This document shows positions 31,226 through 42,280 of a DNA stretch of 64,000 nucleotides, in pieces. The notes beneath the pieces were generated by a model that saw only the letters and a program-made list of their open reading frames with translations, did not search any database and had not been told where the DNA came from. Made by a program: the position numbers and the translations under genes. Positions within the stretch are counted from its first letter, which is position 1, and every line of letters begins with the position of its first letter. This DNA is from Xenopus tropicalis. Its lineage: Eukaryota; Chordata; Amphibia; Anura; Pipidae. The stretch is taken from assembly GCF_000004195.4 (NCBI RefSeq), contig NC_030680.2:147144545-147208544 (forward strand), given 5' to 3'.

Positions 31226-31870
31226 CCTGTGCTCTGATAAACTTCAGTCACACTTTACTGCTGCGCTGCAAGTTGGAGTGATATCCCCCCCCCTCACCCC
31301 CAGCAGCCGATCAGCAGAACAATGGGAAGGGAGCAAGATAGCAGCTCCCAGTAGGTATCAGAATAGCACTCAATAGTAAGAAATCCAAGTCCGGCTTGGG
31401 ACTCCTCCAGTTACATGGGAGTAGGAGAAACAATAGGTTAGCTGAAAGCAGTTCTAATGTGTAGCGCTGGCTGAAAGCTCAGACTCAGGCACACTTTACT
31501 GCTGCGCTGCAAGTTGAAGTGATATTCCCCCCCCCCTCACCCCCAGCAGCCGATCAGCAGAACAATGGGAAGGGAGCAAGATAGCAGCTCCCAGTAGGTA
31601 TCAGAATAGCACTCAATAGTAAGAAATCCAAGTCCGGCTTGGGACTCCTCCAGTTACATGGGAGTAGGAGAAACAATAGGTTAGCTGAAAGCAGTTCTAA
31701 TGTGTAGCGCTGGCTGAAAGCTCAGACTCAGGCACAAGGCACTGAGATGGCGCCTACACACCAATATTACAGCTACAAATACATTTGTTGGTTCAAGAAT
31801 AAAAGGTTAAATGGCAGAGGGAATTATTTGCTGTGTAACAGGGTCATTTAGAGATAAAAAATCACGGCCG
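31226..31870 (+). mobile_element. Family C element with two 240-bp units
   Basis: Core units begin CTTTACTGCTGCGCTGCAAG near 31253 and 31493. The right flank at 31735-31860 (GGCACTGAGATGGCGCCTAC, ATTATTTGCTGTGTAACAGG) matches the element at 12.25 kb in inverse orientation. The left flank is cut short at the satellite A element. Confidence 0.9.
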
Positions 31871-32785
31871 TATCCCTTTAACCAAAAGCTGAAATGAAAG
31901 GACATCCATATGACGGTGAAAGTCAGTACAATATTGCCTCGGAGGATGAGCGCATTTTCTGAAACGCTAAGGAGACAGCACACGTCTATATATCATAAAA
32001 AAAGGGGGAAAAAAACAGGAGTAAGTGACATACAGGCTGCGGTCAACTGCCAGAGCGATATTGTCTTGTCAGTAAACACGGTCGGTATCTCTAAACGGCC
32101 TGTCATCCCCGATCCAGCCGGTCACTCAAACATATTTCTTAGCCGGCTCCCCCCCCCACTCGAGAACGTCGGGAACAGGAGAGAACATTGAAGAGCTTTT
32201 ATACACTGCGCCACTTCAAATGTGATTACTTTCTCTCTCCATCACTCACGTTAAGGGAGTTTTTCAAGCATATTTGATAGCCCTGTACTTTTTCGTCCAA
32301 AAAAAAAAAATACAGATAAAGACCTTGCTTTGCACTAAATTAAATTCCCGGATTCCTTAGGAAACGTTCTATATACTAATTAGAGAGGCTTTGTCTATAT
32401 TTTATGCATGTACATACATAAAATCAAATTAAAGGTCACATCTAATTAAAACAGTTACATAATCATTCTGTTTTTGACAATAAATTAGAATACACTCCGA
32501 CGTGCATAATATTAATTATTGCTAACACATAGGAGGGAGCTGTATGAGGATGATTTTTTTTTTTTTTAATGGAAAGACATTAGTATTCAAGGTAAAATGA
32601 AGGCACTGATATCAACAGAACTGAATGACTTTTACTTTTTTAATGTCTTTTAGAAATCAGCCATAAATTAACACTATAATAGGATATAGTAATGTCATGT
32701 GAGACAGGACTTATTTTATATAGAAAGGAAACAATGGTATATGGTGGTAAATAAAGATAAAGCAGGGTAAATGTTTGGGTTTATT
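31871..32785. other. AT-rich single-copy island, no gene
   Basis: Runs of TAATTA/ATTAAT-type motifs (for example CTAATTAGAGAGGC, AATATTAATTATTGC) between 32330 and 32530 resemble homeodomain-binding conserved non-coding elements. The 93-codon frame at 31910 is unlikely to be coding. Confidence 0.4.
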
Positions 32786-33551
32786 AGTCACCCCGCTATA
32801 GTTCCAGGGGTACCCAGGGTACAAATAAGCACTCACCCCAAATCCCCCCCTAACTGGCCTTCAGGCTGGGCCCCCTTAGCCCATAACAAGGTTACAGATA
32901 TATAGAAACATTGGGGTAACAGTCACCCCGCTATAGTTCCAGGGGTACCCAGGGCACAAATAAGCACTCACCCCAAATCCCCCCCTAACTGGCCTTCAGG
33001 CTGGGCCCCCTTAGCCCATAACAAGGTTACAGATATATAGAAACATTGGGGTAACAGTCACCCCGCTATAGTTCCAGGGGTACCCAGGGCACAAATAAGC
33101 ACTCACCCCAAATCCCCCCCTAACTGGCCTTCAGGCTGGGCCCCCTTAGCCCATAACAAGGTTACAGATATATAGAAACATTGGGGTAACAGTCACCCAG
33201 CTATAGTTCCAGGGGTACCCAGGGCACAAATAAGCACTCACCCCAAATCCCCCCCTAACTGGCCTTCAGGCTGGGCCCCCTTAGCCCATAACAAGGTTAC
33301 AGATATATAGAAACATTGGGGTAACAGTCACCCTGCTATAGTTCCAGGGGTACCCAGGGCACAAATAAGCACTCACCCCAAATCCCCCCTAACTGGCCTT
33401 CAGGCTGGGCCCCCTTAGCCCATAACAAGGTTACAGATATATAGAAACATTGGGGTAACAGTCACCCCGCTATAGTTCCAGGGGTACCCAGGGCACAAAT
33501 AAGCACTCACCCCAAATCCCCCCCTAACTGGCCTTCAGGCTGGGCCCCCTT
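32786..33551 (+). repeat. Satellite family B array 2 (about 5.7 units)
   Basis: 135-bp units as at 14.85-15.65 kb, same orientation. The last unit breaks after GGCTGGGCCCCCTTA, where satellite A sequence continues directly. Confidence 0.95.
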
Positions 33552-34325
33552 AAACCCAATAGGGCTGTTCTGCCCCCCAATAAGGGGTAATTATATCTTA
33601 GTTGGGATCAAGTACAGGTACTGTTTTATTATTACAGAGAAAAGGGAATCATTTAACCATGAAATAAACCCAATAGGACTGTTCTGCCCCAATAAGGGGT
33701 AATTATATCTTAGTTGGGATCAAGTACAGGTACTGTTTTATTATTACAGAGAAAAGGGAATCATTTAACCATTAAATAAACCCAATAGGGCTGTTCTGCC
33801 CCAATAAGGGGTAATTATATCTTAGTTGGGATCAAGTACAGGTACTGTTTTATTATTACAGAGAAAAGGGAATCATTTAACCATTAAATAAACCCAATAG
33901 GACTGTTCTGCCCCAATAAGGGGTAATTATATCTTAGTTGGGATCAAGTACAGGTACTGTTTTATTATTACAGAGAAAAGGGAATCATTTAACCATGAAA
34001 TAAACCCAATAGGGCTGTTCTGCCCCAATAAGGGGTAATTATATCTTAGTTGGGATCAAGTACAGGTACTGTTTTATTATTACAGAGAAAAGGGAATCAT
34101 TTAACCATTAAATAAACCCAATAGGGCTGTTCTGCCCCAATAAGGGGTAATTATATCTTAGTTGGGATCAAGTACAGGTACTGTTTTATTATTACAGAGA
34201 AAAGGGAATCATTTTTTAACATTTGAATTATTATTTGGATTATAATGGATTCTATGGGAGATGACCTTCATGTAATTAGGAGCTTTCTGTGTAACCGGTT
34301 TCCAGATAACAGGTCCCATACCTGT
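33552..34325 (+). repeat. Satellite A array 4 with right cap (about 5.9 units)
   Basis: Begins inside a unit at AAACCCAATAGGG fused to satellite B. Units continue to about 34213, followed by the right cap (GATTCTATGGGAGATGACC, CCAGATAACAGGTCCCATAC) ending CCTGTA. The left cap is absent. Confidence 0.93.
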
Positions 34326-34900
34326 ATAAATAAAATTGTTGCCTCACAGAGCAATAGTTTTTGGCTAGCGGGGTCAGTGACCCCCGTGTGAAATGTGGAA
34401 TATTGCCACTGTTGTGTTATACTAGTCTTTGTACTTGGTACCTGCGAAAAGTAAAACTATGTAGGTCTCTATATAAATATATTGCATAAACAGCTCATAT
34501 GTAAAACCCTGCTTCATCTAAATAAACCATTTTCATATAAATATACTTATTTAGCAGTATGTGCCATTGGGTAATCCTAAATAGGAAACTGCCATTTTAA
34601 GTACTAAGGGCCGCCCCCTGGGATCATAGGAGTCACAGTGCACACAAACAAGCCAAGGCACACATACATGCTAGGCCCCATCAGCCAATGAATGGGCAGA
34701 GTTCTGTCTTCTGCTCCCACACTACTTCCTATTACAGTTAGAGCTGCATCACTTCCTGTCAGCTGATCTCTGAGGGAGCACACAGCCCATCACTAAATGG
34801 CGGCTCAAGGGAAAGGACTCTATTGCGCCAAATTTTCACAGTGAATCTATTCCTGGTAAAAAAAAAAAATATGTTCTTCATAGTTAAATATACACTGTGT
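34326..34900. other. Dispersed low-copy repeats, no gene
   Basis: Contains a ~120-bp segment at 34475-34594 (AAATATATTGCATAAACAGC through TAGGAAACTGCCA) that recurs almost identically at 47072-47190. It also has a segment related to 39.5 kb (GCAATAGTTTTTGGCTAGCG). No coding evidence. Confidence 0.6.
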
Positions 34901-35345
34901 TTAACAAACATAAAACTAAAATAAAATGATATAGGCAGCCTACCTGTAATTTAGGACTATACAGAATAATATGTATAAGATGTCAGATCATTTTTATTTC
35001 TAATGTAGAAATTGAGACGTAATGTTTGCGCATCCTCGCCTTCAGCTTTGATTGTAATGAAAAATCATGTCGCCTAATGGCAGTTTCTTTTTGTTGTTGT
35101 TGTTGCTGCTAAATAACACGTTTGGGAATTAACCCAGATTGTATTATCAGCGTAATATATCATTAAATTAATGACAGAAAATGCTAGTGTGCTCGGCTGA
35201 AACACAATGAGCTGGAAAAATAATTAGCATTTCCATCCTACAGCTCATATAAAGGTTCAGGAAAAAATAAATACAGTTAAACAAATAACCGTTCTTTGTA
35301 TTTTTGTTGACTAACTTCCGAGATTTTTTTTTTAAGAAAGTTTGT
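34901..35345. other. Single-copy AT-rich island, no gene
   Basis: Includes GTTGTTGTTGTTGCTGCT and AT-rich blocks (ATCATTAAATTAATGACAG, AAATAATTAGCATTTCC) suggestive of a conserved non-coding element. No ORF of note. Confidence 0.4.
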
Positions 35346-35354
35346 GTTCATTTA

Positions 35355-35555
35355 TAGTAAGAGGCGAAATGTTTTGCCAGGCATGGATTCAAGGCGAATT
35401 TCCGCGTTTCGCCATTGGCGGATTGTTTCGCTGGCATCAAAAAACAATAGTTGCGGGCGTCAAAAGAATAGCTGGGCGATGAAATAAAAGCCGCGGGCGA
35501 CAAAATAATAGCCGGGCGACAAAATAATAGCTGCTGGCGACAAAAGAATATACAA
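35355..35555. mobile_element. Degenerate family F element
   Basis: TATAGTAAGAGGCGAAATG replaces the usual left end. It has GCCAGGCATGGATTC and several units of the GCGGGCGACAAAATAATAGC type, and is cut by the family G array. Confidence 0.65.
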
Positions 35556-35569
35556 TCCATGAGTACTCG

Positions 35570-36432
35570 ATTCATAGTAACATCGTAAGTTACATTGAAA
35601 AAAGACGCACGTCCATCACGTTCATCCATAATGCCTATATATAACCTGCCTAACTGCCAGTTGATCCAAAGGAAGGCAAAAAAAAACCCATCGGAACATA
35701 GAAACATAGTAAGTTAGGTTGAAAAAAGACAATGCCTATATATAACCTGCCTAACTGCCAGTTGATCCAGAGGAAGGCAAAAAACCCATCTGAACATAGT
35801 AACATAGTAAGTTAGGTTGAAAAAAGACATACGTCCATCACATTCAACCATAATGCCTATATATAACCTGCCTAACTGCCAGTTGATCCAGAGGAAGGCA
35901 AAAAAAAACCATCTGAACATAGTAACATAGTAACATAGTAAGTTGGGTTGAAAAAAGACATACGTCCATCACATTCAACCATAATGCCTATATATAACCT
36001 GCCTAACTGCCAGTTGATCCAGAGGAAGGCAAAAACCCCATCTGAACATAGTAACATAGTAACATAGTAAGTTGGGTTGAAAAAAGACATACGTCCATCA
36101 CATTCAACCATAATGCCTATATATAACCTGCCTAACTGCCAGTTGATCCAGAGGAAGGCAAAAAAAAACCATCTGAACATAGTAACATAGTAACATAGTA
36201 AGTTGGGTTGAAAAAAGACATACGTCCATCACATTCAACCATAATGCCTATATATAACCTGCCTAACTGCCAGTTGATCCAGAGGAAGGCAAAAACCCCA
36301 TCTGAACATAGTAACATAGTAACATAGTAAGTTGGGTTGAAAAAAGACATACGTCCATCACATTCAACCATAATGCCTATATATAACCTGCCTAACTGCC
36401 AGTTGATCCAGAGGAAGGCGAAAAACCCCATC
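35570..36432 (-). repeat. Family G array (~130-bp unit, dimeric higher order)
   Basis: Units contain CATAGTAACATAGTAAGTTG, AAAAAAGACATACGTCCATC and AACCTGCCTAACTGCCAGTT. AGTTGATCC landmarks at 35881, 36012, 36141, 36272 and 36401 alternate 131 and 129 bp apart, matching alternating AAAAAAAACCATCTG and AAAAACCCCATCTG variants, so the repeat evolves as a 260-bp dimer. Minus-strand frames repeating FAFLWINWQLGRLYIGIM are artefacts. Confidence 0.9.
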
Positions 36433-36484
36433 TGAAGCCTCCAAGATGGCAATTGGATCAGTCCCTCGGTTAACTTGCGGGTCC

Positions 36485-36677
36485 AGCATGTTTTTCTTAA
36501 CACACGCAACTTTTTTGACGTAACAGAGACTTTTTTTTTTTGATGCAGCAATGTTTTTTTCCTCCCTTTTTTTGTAATGGGGAATTTTTATGGCAGTTTT
36601 ATGAAAAAATTTGCCAATGGCAAAATGTGGAATTTCACAGTGAATCCATGCCTGGCAAGAACATGTACTCATCACTA
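36485..36677. mobile_element. Family F element, left end missing
   Basis: ACGCAACTTTTTTGACGTAAC, GCCAATGGCAAAATGTGG and CCATGCCTGGCAAGAAC motifs, ending ACTCATCACTA at 36677. Confidence 0.7.
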
Positions 36678-36867
36678 CAGAGGAAGCCCCCCACAAAAAA
36701 GAAACTGCAAAGTAGTCTGAGTATCAGTGTCAGAAGTACCTCAGGGCCGGCCGCACACCAGTGGGGGGTTATCTGCTGCGCCCCCTGTCCCCGGGCCCCA
36801 TCAGCACTAGTTCCATCATTCTTTCCAAGTTTCATAATGAATGTTTTAGTGAATCGTCCAATAGTCA

Positions 36868-37115
36868 TGTAAGTAACATAGTAAGTTAGGCTGAAAAAAA
36901 AACATACGTCCATCACGTTCAACCATAATGCCTATATATAACCTGCCTAACTACTAGTTGATCCAGAGGAAGGCGAAAAACCCCGTCTGAACATAGTAAC
37001 ATAGTAAGTTAGGCTGAAAAAAGACGTACGTCCATCACGTTCAACCCTATATATATATATATATATATATACAGTATATATGCCTATATATAAGCTGCCT
37101 AACTGCCCCCTGCCT
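36868..37115 (-). repeat. Two diverged family G units and an AT microsatellite
   Basis: Contains AACATAGTAAGTTAGGCTG twice with the following ACGTCCATCACGTTCAACC. The second is broken by (TA)n at about 37049-37071. Confidence 0.85.
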
Positions 37116-37124
37116 GGGGATCAC

Positions 37125-37185
37125 CACAACATGAGGAACTGTATTAAAGGGTCGCGGCATTAGGAAGGTTGAGAACCACTGATCT
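37125..37185. mobile_element. Right-end fragment of CAGTGGTTCTCAACC hAT MITE
   Basis: AACTGTATTAAAGGGTCGCG through TTGAGAACCACTG, matching 14578-14623. Confidence 0.75.
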
Positions 37186-37248
37186 AGAACCTTGACTATT
37201 AGATGATTAACCACAGATGCAGACAGAGGCTTCTTCTGTTCTACTCAC

Positions 37249-37357
37249 CTCATTCTCCAAAATGAGTACAAATCCTTTGCTTGTGCTCTCACAAATTTCA
37301 CACAGGCAATAAAGAAGGGGTTGGAATCAGAGGGGATCTTGGACATTTTGATGCTGC
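37249..37357 (-). CDS. Candidate host-gene exon (109 bp), gene unidentified
   Basis: On the minus strand a pyrimidine-rich acceptor (TTTTTCCTCTATAG) precedes GCAGCATCAAA and an ATG at 37346 with A at -3. A frame of 32 codons begins MSKIPSDSNPFFIACVKF and continues VRAQAKDLYSFWRM. It ends in AG before GTGAGTAG, a near-consensus donor at 37248. The peptide looks protein-like (mixed hydrophobic and charged residues, ordinary codon use) and unlike all repeats here. It may be a first coding exon (5'UTR, then ATG) or an internal phase-1 exon. The frame also runs upstream through repeat-like sequence, but that part is outside the splice acceptor. I do not recognise the family. No partner exon was found in the window, consistent with large introns. 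Confidence 0.5.
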
Positions 37358-38288
37358 CTATAGAGGAAAAACATGTCGGCGCAATGCCTAAAACAATTAG
37401 GAGCGCCACTGTCTTGAAATAGAAAATAAAGACATTATTAAAGGGTGAAAAACAACATTGTAGCACTGAATGGTAGGAATGGGCTTTAAAAAGTAGTGTT
37501 TTGAGCTGATGTGTTGTATATGTCTTCAAAAACCCCACTAGCCCCGCCCATCTGTTCCACTTCCTGCTGCTTCCTTTCCCAGGCTGTGCAGGGGGGACGG
37601 CGGCACTGTAGGATAGGAACCAATCAGCAGCTAGGCTGACCTGATAGGGAACTGAAGCCTGTCTGTGCTTGTGTGACTGCAGGGCTGTGATTGGCTCTCC
37701 CCCTCCTACTGTGCTTCTGGCAGGGACCATTAGGACACGCCCACCCCTCATTTGAAACCCAAACAGGAACCTGAGAGGATCTATAGGGAGCTCCAATAAA
37801 GGGGCCATTGTTACAGATAGGGTTAATGTTAGCCCAGTGAAACCAGCGCCGTATATTGTTCATAATTACCTACAGTATTAGGGTTTTTTTGTTTATCCTT
37901 TATGCCTATCGACCATCAAGCCTGTTGCAGAGGAAGGAGATCCCAAATATCACAGACGTTTAGAGTTCATTGTCCTCAGTCAGGAAATACACAGATATTC
38001 CTGTAGATCCTCAGAAACTGCTCGAAGACTCCGACATTATTGTGGATAAAGGGTGGGGAATCAGCCATTGATTTTTCTAAATTAAACTATGAAAAGCGGA
38101 TTGTGGATCACAGTTGAAATTGATTGGTTAATTGATTTCAATGTCAGAATTCCCAGTGATTCATTTGTAATTTGAATCTTTCCAATATGATTTGCTTCCC
38201 AATAACAAACACTGATCAGCTTTTGAAATGTGGTGATTTTTTTTCTTTTGTATCTCCCTGTCTTCAGAATCTGAATTTCCTCTATTTG
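37358..38288. other. Intron-like or intergenic sequence, no further exon seen
   Basis: Contains a GC-richer segment at 37530-37800 with CCAATCAGCAGC and GATTGGCTCTCC boxes (MITE-like; the long minus frame over it is not supported), then AT-rich low-copy sequence. Confidence 0.4.
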
Positions 38289-38296
38289 GTGCATAT

Positions 38297-38795
38297 TAGT
38301 GATGGGCGAAATGTTTTGCCAGGCATGGATTAGCGGCGAATTTCCGCGTTTCGTGAAATGAATTAAAAAATTCCAGCGGAAAAATTCACCGCACGTTCCA
38401 AATATTGTTGCGTCAAAATAATAGTCGCGGGCGACAAAATAATAGTCGTGGATGACTAAATATTAGCGGGCGACGAAATAGTAGCTGCGCGACAAAATAA
38501 TAGCCGCGGGCGACGAAATAATAGCCGCGTGACAAAATAATAGCCGCGGGCGACAAAATAATAGCCGCGGATGACTAAATATTAGCGGGCGACAAAATAA
38601 TAGCCGCGGGCGACAAAATAATAGCCGCGTGACAAAATAATAGCTGCGGGCGACGAAATAATAGCCACACGACAAAATAATAGCCGTGGGTGACAAAATA
38701 ATAGCCGCATGACGAAAGAATACCCGCGGGTGAAATTTTATTTTTACGTGCGACATTTTCGGCGAAGCGAAATGGGACAGATTCGCTCATCACTA
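38297..38795. mobile_element. Family F copy 13 with internal minisatellite (perfect TSD)
   Basis: Begins TAGTGATGGGCGAAATG and ends ATTCGCTCATCACTA. GTGCATAT at 38289-38296 and 38796-38803 is an exact 8-bp duplication. The core at 38410-38740 is a 17-21 bp array (GCGGGCGACAAAATAATAGC type). Confidence 0.93.
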
Positions 38796-38916
38796 GTGCA
38801 TATTATTATATTTCCTTAGTCTTACTCTTATACTTTTGCATTTTTACATATTAACTAGACTGTAAAATTTCATTTCTCCTCAATTGGCCAGTTTGAATTG
38901 TTTGTACAATACATAA

Positions 38917-39423
38917 TGTAACCACTATTTGGCTATAAACAGGCCAAAACATGGCTAGTATAGGTTTAGAGCATGGGGGCTCTGCACAGTGCATGTAGGG
39001 AAGGTACTGTACTTCCAGCTACTTTCCTTGGTGGAGCCAAAACTGCTCTTCCTTCCTTCCCTCTCTATCTCACTTTCCTAGAAAGTGCTCCACAAGAGTA
39101 ACTATCTAACTGGTCCTTGTTCACGGGGTCCCTGTCCCTGACTTCACTAGAGTATAAGATGATAACTCCAGGGTAAATTATGGCTTTACTGGGGCCCTGT
39201 TGATCCCAGGCTCAGTGGACCTTCACCTGAAACACAGAAGCAGCCAAAGAGGAAGCCACACCCTCCTGCTAAACACTATATGAGAGTGCAAGAGGTGTGG
39301 TCAACTCAAATAACCAATAAGGCATCTCTAAACTAATACATGGCTCTTTTCCCAGTAACAGCACAGACTAAGGAAGTTGTAGGGTTTAAAGCCATAGGGG
39401 CATATTAACCCTATCTGTCACTA
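38917..39423 (+). mobile_element. LTR-like repeat, internally deleted copy
   Basis: Starts TGTAACCACTATTTGGCTAT and ends TATTAACCCTATCTGTCACTACA, so bounded by TGT...ACA. It is homologous to 57204-58120 but lacks roughly 400 bp near its left part. Shared blocks include CCTTGGTGGAGCC, CTCTCTATCTCACT and GAAGCCACACCCTCCTGC. No coding capacity. It may be a solo LTR or a MITE; a 5-bp target duplication was not secured. Confidence 0.5.
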
Positions 39424-39499
39424 CAATAATATGTTTGGGGCCATTTCCTTGGGCAATATGTTCAATTGGTCTTCATTATTTATTTTTTTTATAGTTTTT

Positions 39500-40290
39500 G
39501 AATTATTTGCCCAACTCTTTCCCACTCTCAAATGGGGGTCACCGACCCCAGCAGCTAAAAAATAATTGCTCCGTGAGGCTCCAGTTTTATTGTTACTTTA
39601 TTATTTTTCTATTCGTTATCTCCTATTTATAAACCAGTGTCCTATTCAAACCACTCCCTGGTTTCTAAGGTAATTTGGACCCTAGCAACCAGATAGCTGC
39701 TGAAACTCCAAATCGAAATAATAATTAAAAAAACTAGAAATAATTAAAAAACTAAGACCAATTGCAAATTGTCTCAGAAAATTATTCTCTACATCATATT
39801 AATAGTTACCTCAGAGGTGAACAACCCCTTTAATCCCTCTCATTACTAAGGTAAACAAGACCCTAGCAACTGGAGAGCTCCTGAATAGCATTGAGCGAAT
39901 TTTTTTGCAGGCCATGGATTCGCAGCGGATTTCTGCATTTTGCCATTGGCGAATTGTTTTGCGAAACTTCAGCAAAAATTTGCCTTTGGTGCGCGGCAAA
40001 AAAAGTTTGGCAGCGGTCGCATACAAAAAGGCACGATTGTGGGAAAAAAGTCGCGGGTGGCAAAAAAATTGCGCGACAAATGTGTTTCACAGATTTTTCA
40101 CCATTTTGCAAATTTTCTTGACGTTTTACAAATTTTCCGGTGAAGCAAAAATGGGACAGATTCGCTCATCACTACTGCTGAAGGAAAAGCTAAAAAAACC
40201 ACAAACAATAAAAAATAAAGACCAATTACAAAATGTCTCAGATATCACTCTCGTGCCAAAAGTATATTTCAAGGTGAACTAACCCTACAG
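39500..40290. mobile_element. Two copies of a CAACCCCTTTAA-ended MITE, the second interrupted
   Basis: Copy one, about 39500-39833, ends GAGGTGAACAACCCCTTTAA. A second copy starts near 39836 (AGGTAAACAAGACCCTAGCA) and is split by family F at 39886-40174. It resumes with AAAAATAAAGACCAATTACA and AAGGTGAACTAACCC to about 40290. Confidence 0.65.
39886..40174. mobile_element. Family F copy 14, nested
   Basis: Begins TAGCATTGAGCGAATTTTTT and ends GATTCGCTCATCACTA. Flanks CTCCTGAA (39878-39885) and CTGCTGAA (40175-40182) match 7/8 and lie in the host repeat. Confidence 0.85.
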
Positions 40291-40329
40291 TACATTCAGT
40301 TTTAATGCAGTTATTGTTCTTCTGTTTGT

Positions 40330-41940
40330 ACAGGTATGGGACCTGTTATCCAGAATGCTCGGGACCTGGGGTTTTCCGGATAAGGGGTCTTTCCGTAATT
40401 TGGCTCTCCTACCTAAAGTCTAGTAAAAAAATCATTTAAACATGAAATAAACCCAATAGGACTGTTCTGCCCCCAATAAGGGGTAATTATATCTTAGTTG
40501 GGATCAAGTACAGGTACTGTTTTATTATTACAGAGAAAAGGGAATCATTTAACCATTAAATAAACCCAATAGGGCTGTTCTGCCCCAATAAGGGGTAATT
40601 ATATCTTAGTTGGGATCAAGTACAGGTACTGTTTTATTATTACAGAGAAAAGGGAATCATTTAACCATGAAATAAACCCAATAGGGCTGTTCTGCCCCCA
40701 ATAAGGGGTAATTATATCTTAGTTGGGATCAAGTACAGGTACTGTTTTATTATTACAGAGAAAAGGGAATCATTTAACCATTAAATAAACCCAATAGGGC
40801 TGTTCTGCCCCAATAAGGGGTAATTATATCTTAGTTGGGATCAAGTACAGGTACTGTTTTATTATTACAGAGAAAAGGGAATCATTTAACCATTAAATAA
40901 ACCCAATAGGGCTGTTCTGCCCCAATAAGGGGTAATTATATCTTAGTTGGGATCAAGTACAGGTACTGTTTTATTATTACAGAGAAAAGGGAATCATTTA
41001 ACCATTAAATAAACCCAATAGGGCTGTTCTGCCCCAATAAGGGGTAATTATATCTTAGTTGGGATCAAGTACAGGCACTGTTTTATTATTACAGAGAAAA
41101 GGGAATCATTTAACCATGAAATAAACCCAATAGGGCTGTTCTGCCCCAATAAGGGGTAATTATATCTTAGTTGGGATCAAGTACAGGTACTGTTTTATTA
41201 TTACAGAGAAAAGGGAATCATTTAACCATTAAATAAACCCAATAGGGCTGTTCTGCCCCCAATAAGGGGTAATTATATGTTTGTTGGGATCAAGTACAGG
41301 TACTGTTTTATTATTACAGAGAAAAGGGAATCATTTAACCATGAAATAAACCCAATAGGGCTGTTCTGCCCCCAATAAGGGGTAATTATATGTTTGTTGG
41401 GATCAAGTACAGGTACTGTTTTATTATTACAGAGAAAAGGGAATCATTTAACCATTAAATAAACCCAATAGGGCTGTTCTGCCCCCAATAAGGGGTAATT
41501 ATATCTTAGTTGGGATCAAGTACAGGTACTGTTTTATTATTACAGAGAAAAGGGAATCATTTAACCATTAAATAAACCCAATAGGGCTGTTCTGCCCCCC
41601 AATAAGGGGTAATTATATCTTAGTTGGGATCAAGTACAGGTACTGTTTTATTATTACAGAGAAAAGGGAATCATTTAACCATTAAATAAACCCAATAGGG
41701 CTGTTCTGCCCCCAATAAGGGGTAATTATATCTTAGTTGGGATCAAGTACAGGTACTGTTTTATTATTACAGAGAAAAGGGAATCATTTAACCATGAAAT
41801 AAACCCAATAGGGCTGTTCTGCCCCAATAAGGGGTAATTATATCTTAGTTGGGATCAAGTACAGGTACTGTTTTATTATTACAGAGAAAAGGGAATCATT
41901 TAACCATTAAATAAACCCAATAGGATTGTTCTGAGCTTTC
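40330..41940 (+). repeat. Satellite A array 5 with left cap (about 13 units)
   Basis: The left cap ACAGGTATGGGACCTGTTAT, then CAGAATGCTCGGGACCTGGG, precedes 113-bp units from about 40440. Two units carry the TATGTTTGTTGGG variant shared with the array at the window start. It ends at AATAGGATTGTTCTGAG with no right cap. Confidence 0.95.
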
Positions 41941-42280
41941 TGTATATACAAATATATAACACTTATTTTAAGGTGGTTAATATTGTGTAAGAATCTCCAA
42001 TCAAAGATTTTCTGCTGAAATATGTTTTTGAGCCAAGATGTCTGTATATGTCAGTCCTGTCCGGGGTACTTATCTAGCGCCAAGCAGGCCTAATTCTCTG
42101 TAATGAGCTGCAAATCTTAATTGAGCAAATATTGGAGAATGAAGATAAGCATTTCAGAAGCCTGGAAGCTAAAGCTGCTATAGTGGGAATAATCATCCCG
42201 CGTTAAAGGTCAAAAATTATAAAAATGTTGGAATTTAAAGATGATTGGAGACAAAAGACACATTTAGTACATGACACTTA
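41941..42280. other. No gene seen
   Basis: AT-rich low-copy spacer between satellite A and the family E element. Confidence 0.4.

Noticed and set aside
37358..37808. Upstream extension of the candidate exon frame to 187 aa
   Set aside because: Lies beyond a good splice acceptor and runs through MITE-like sequence; not protein-like.
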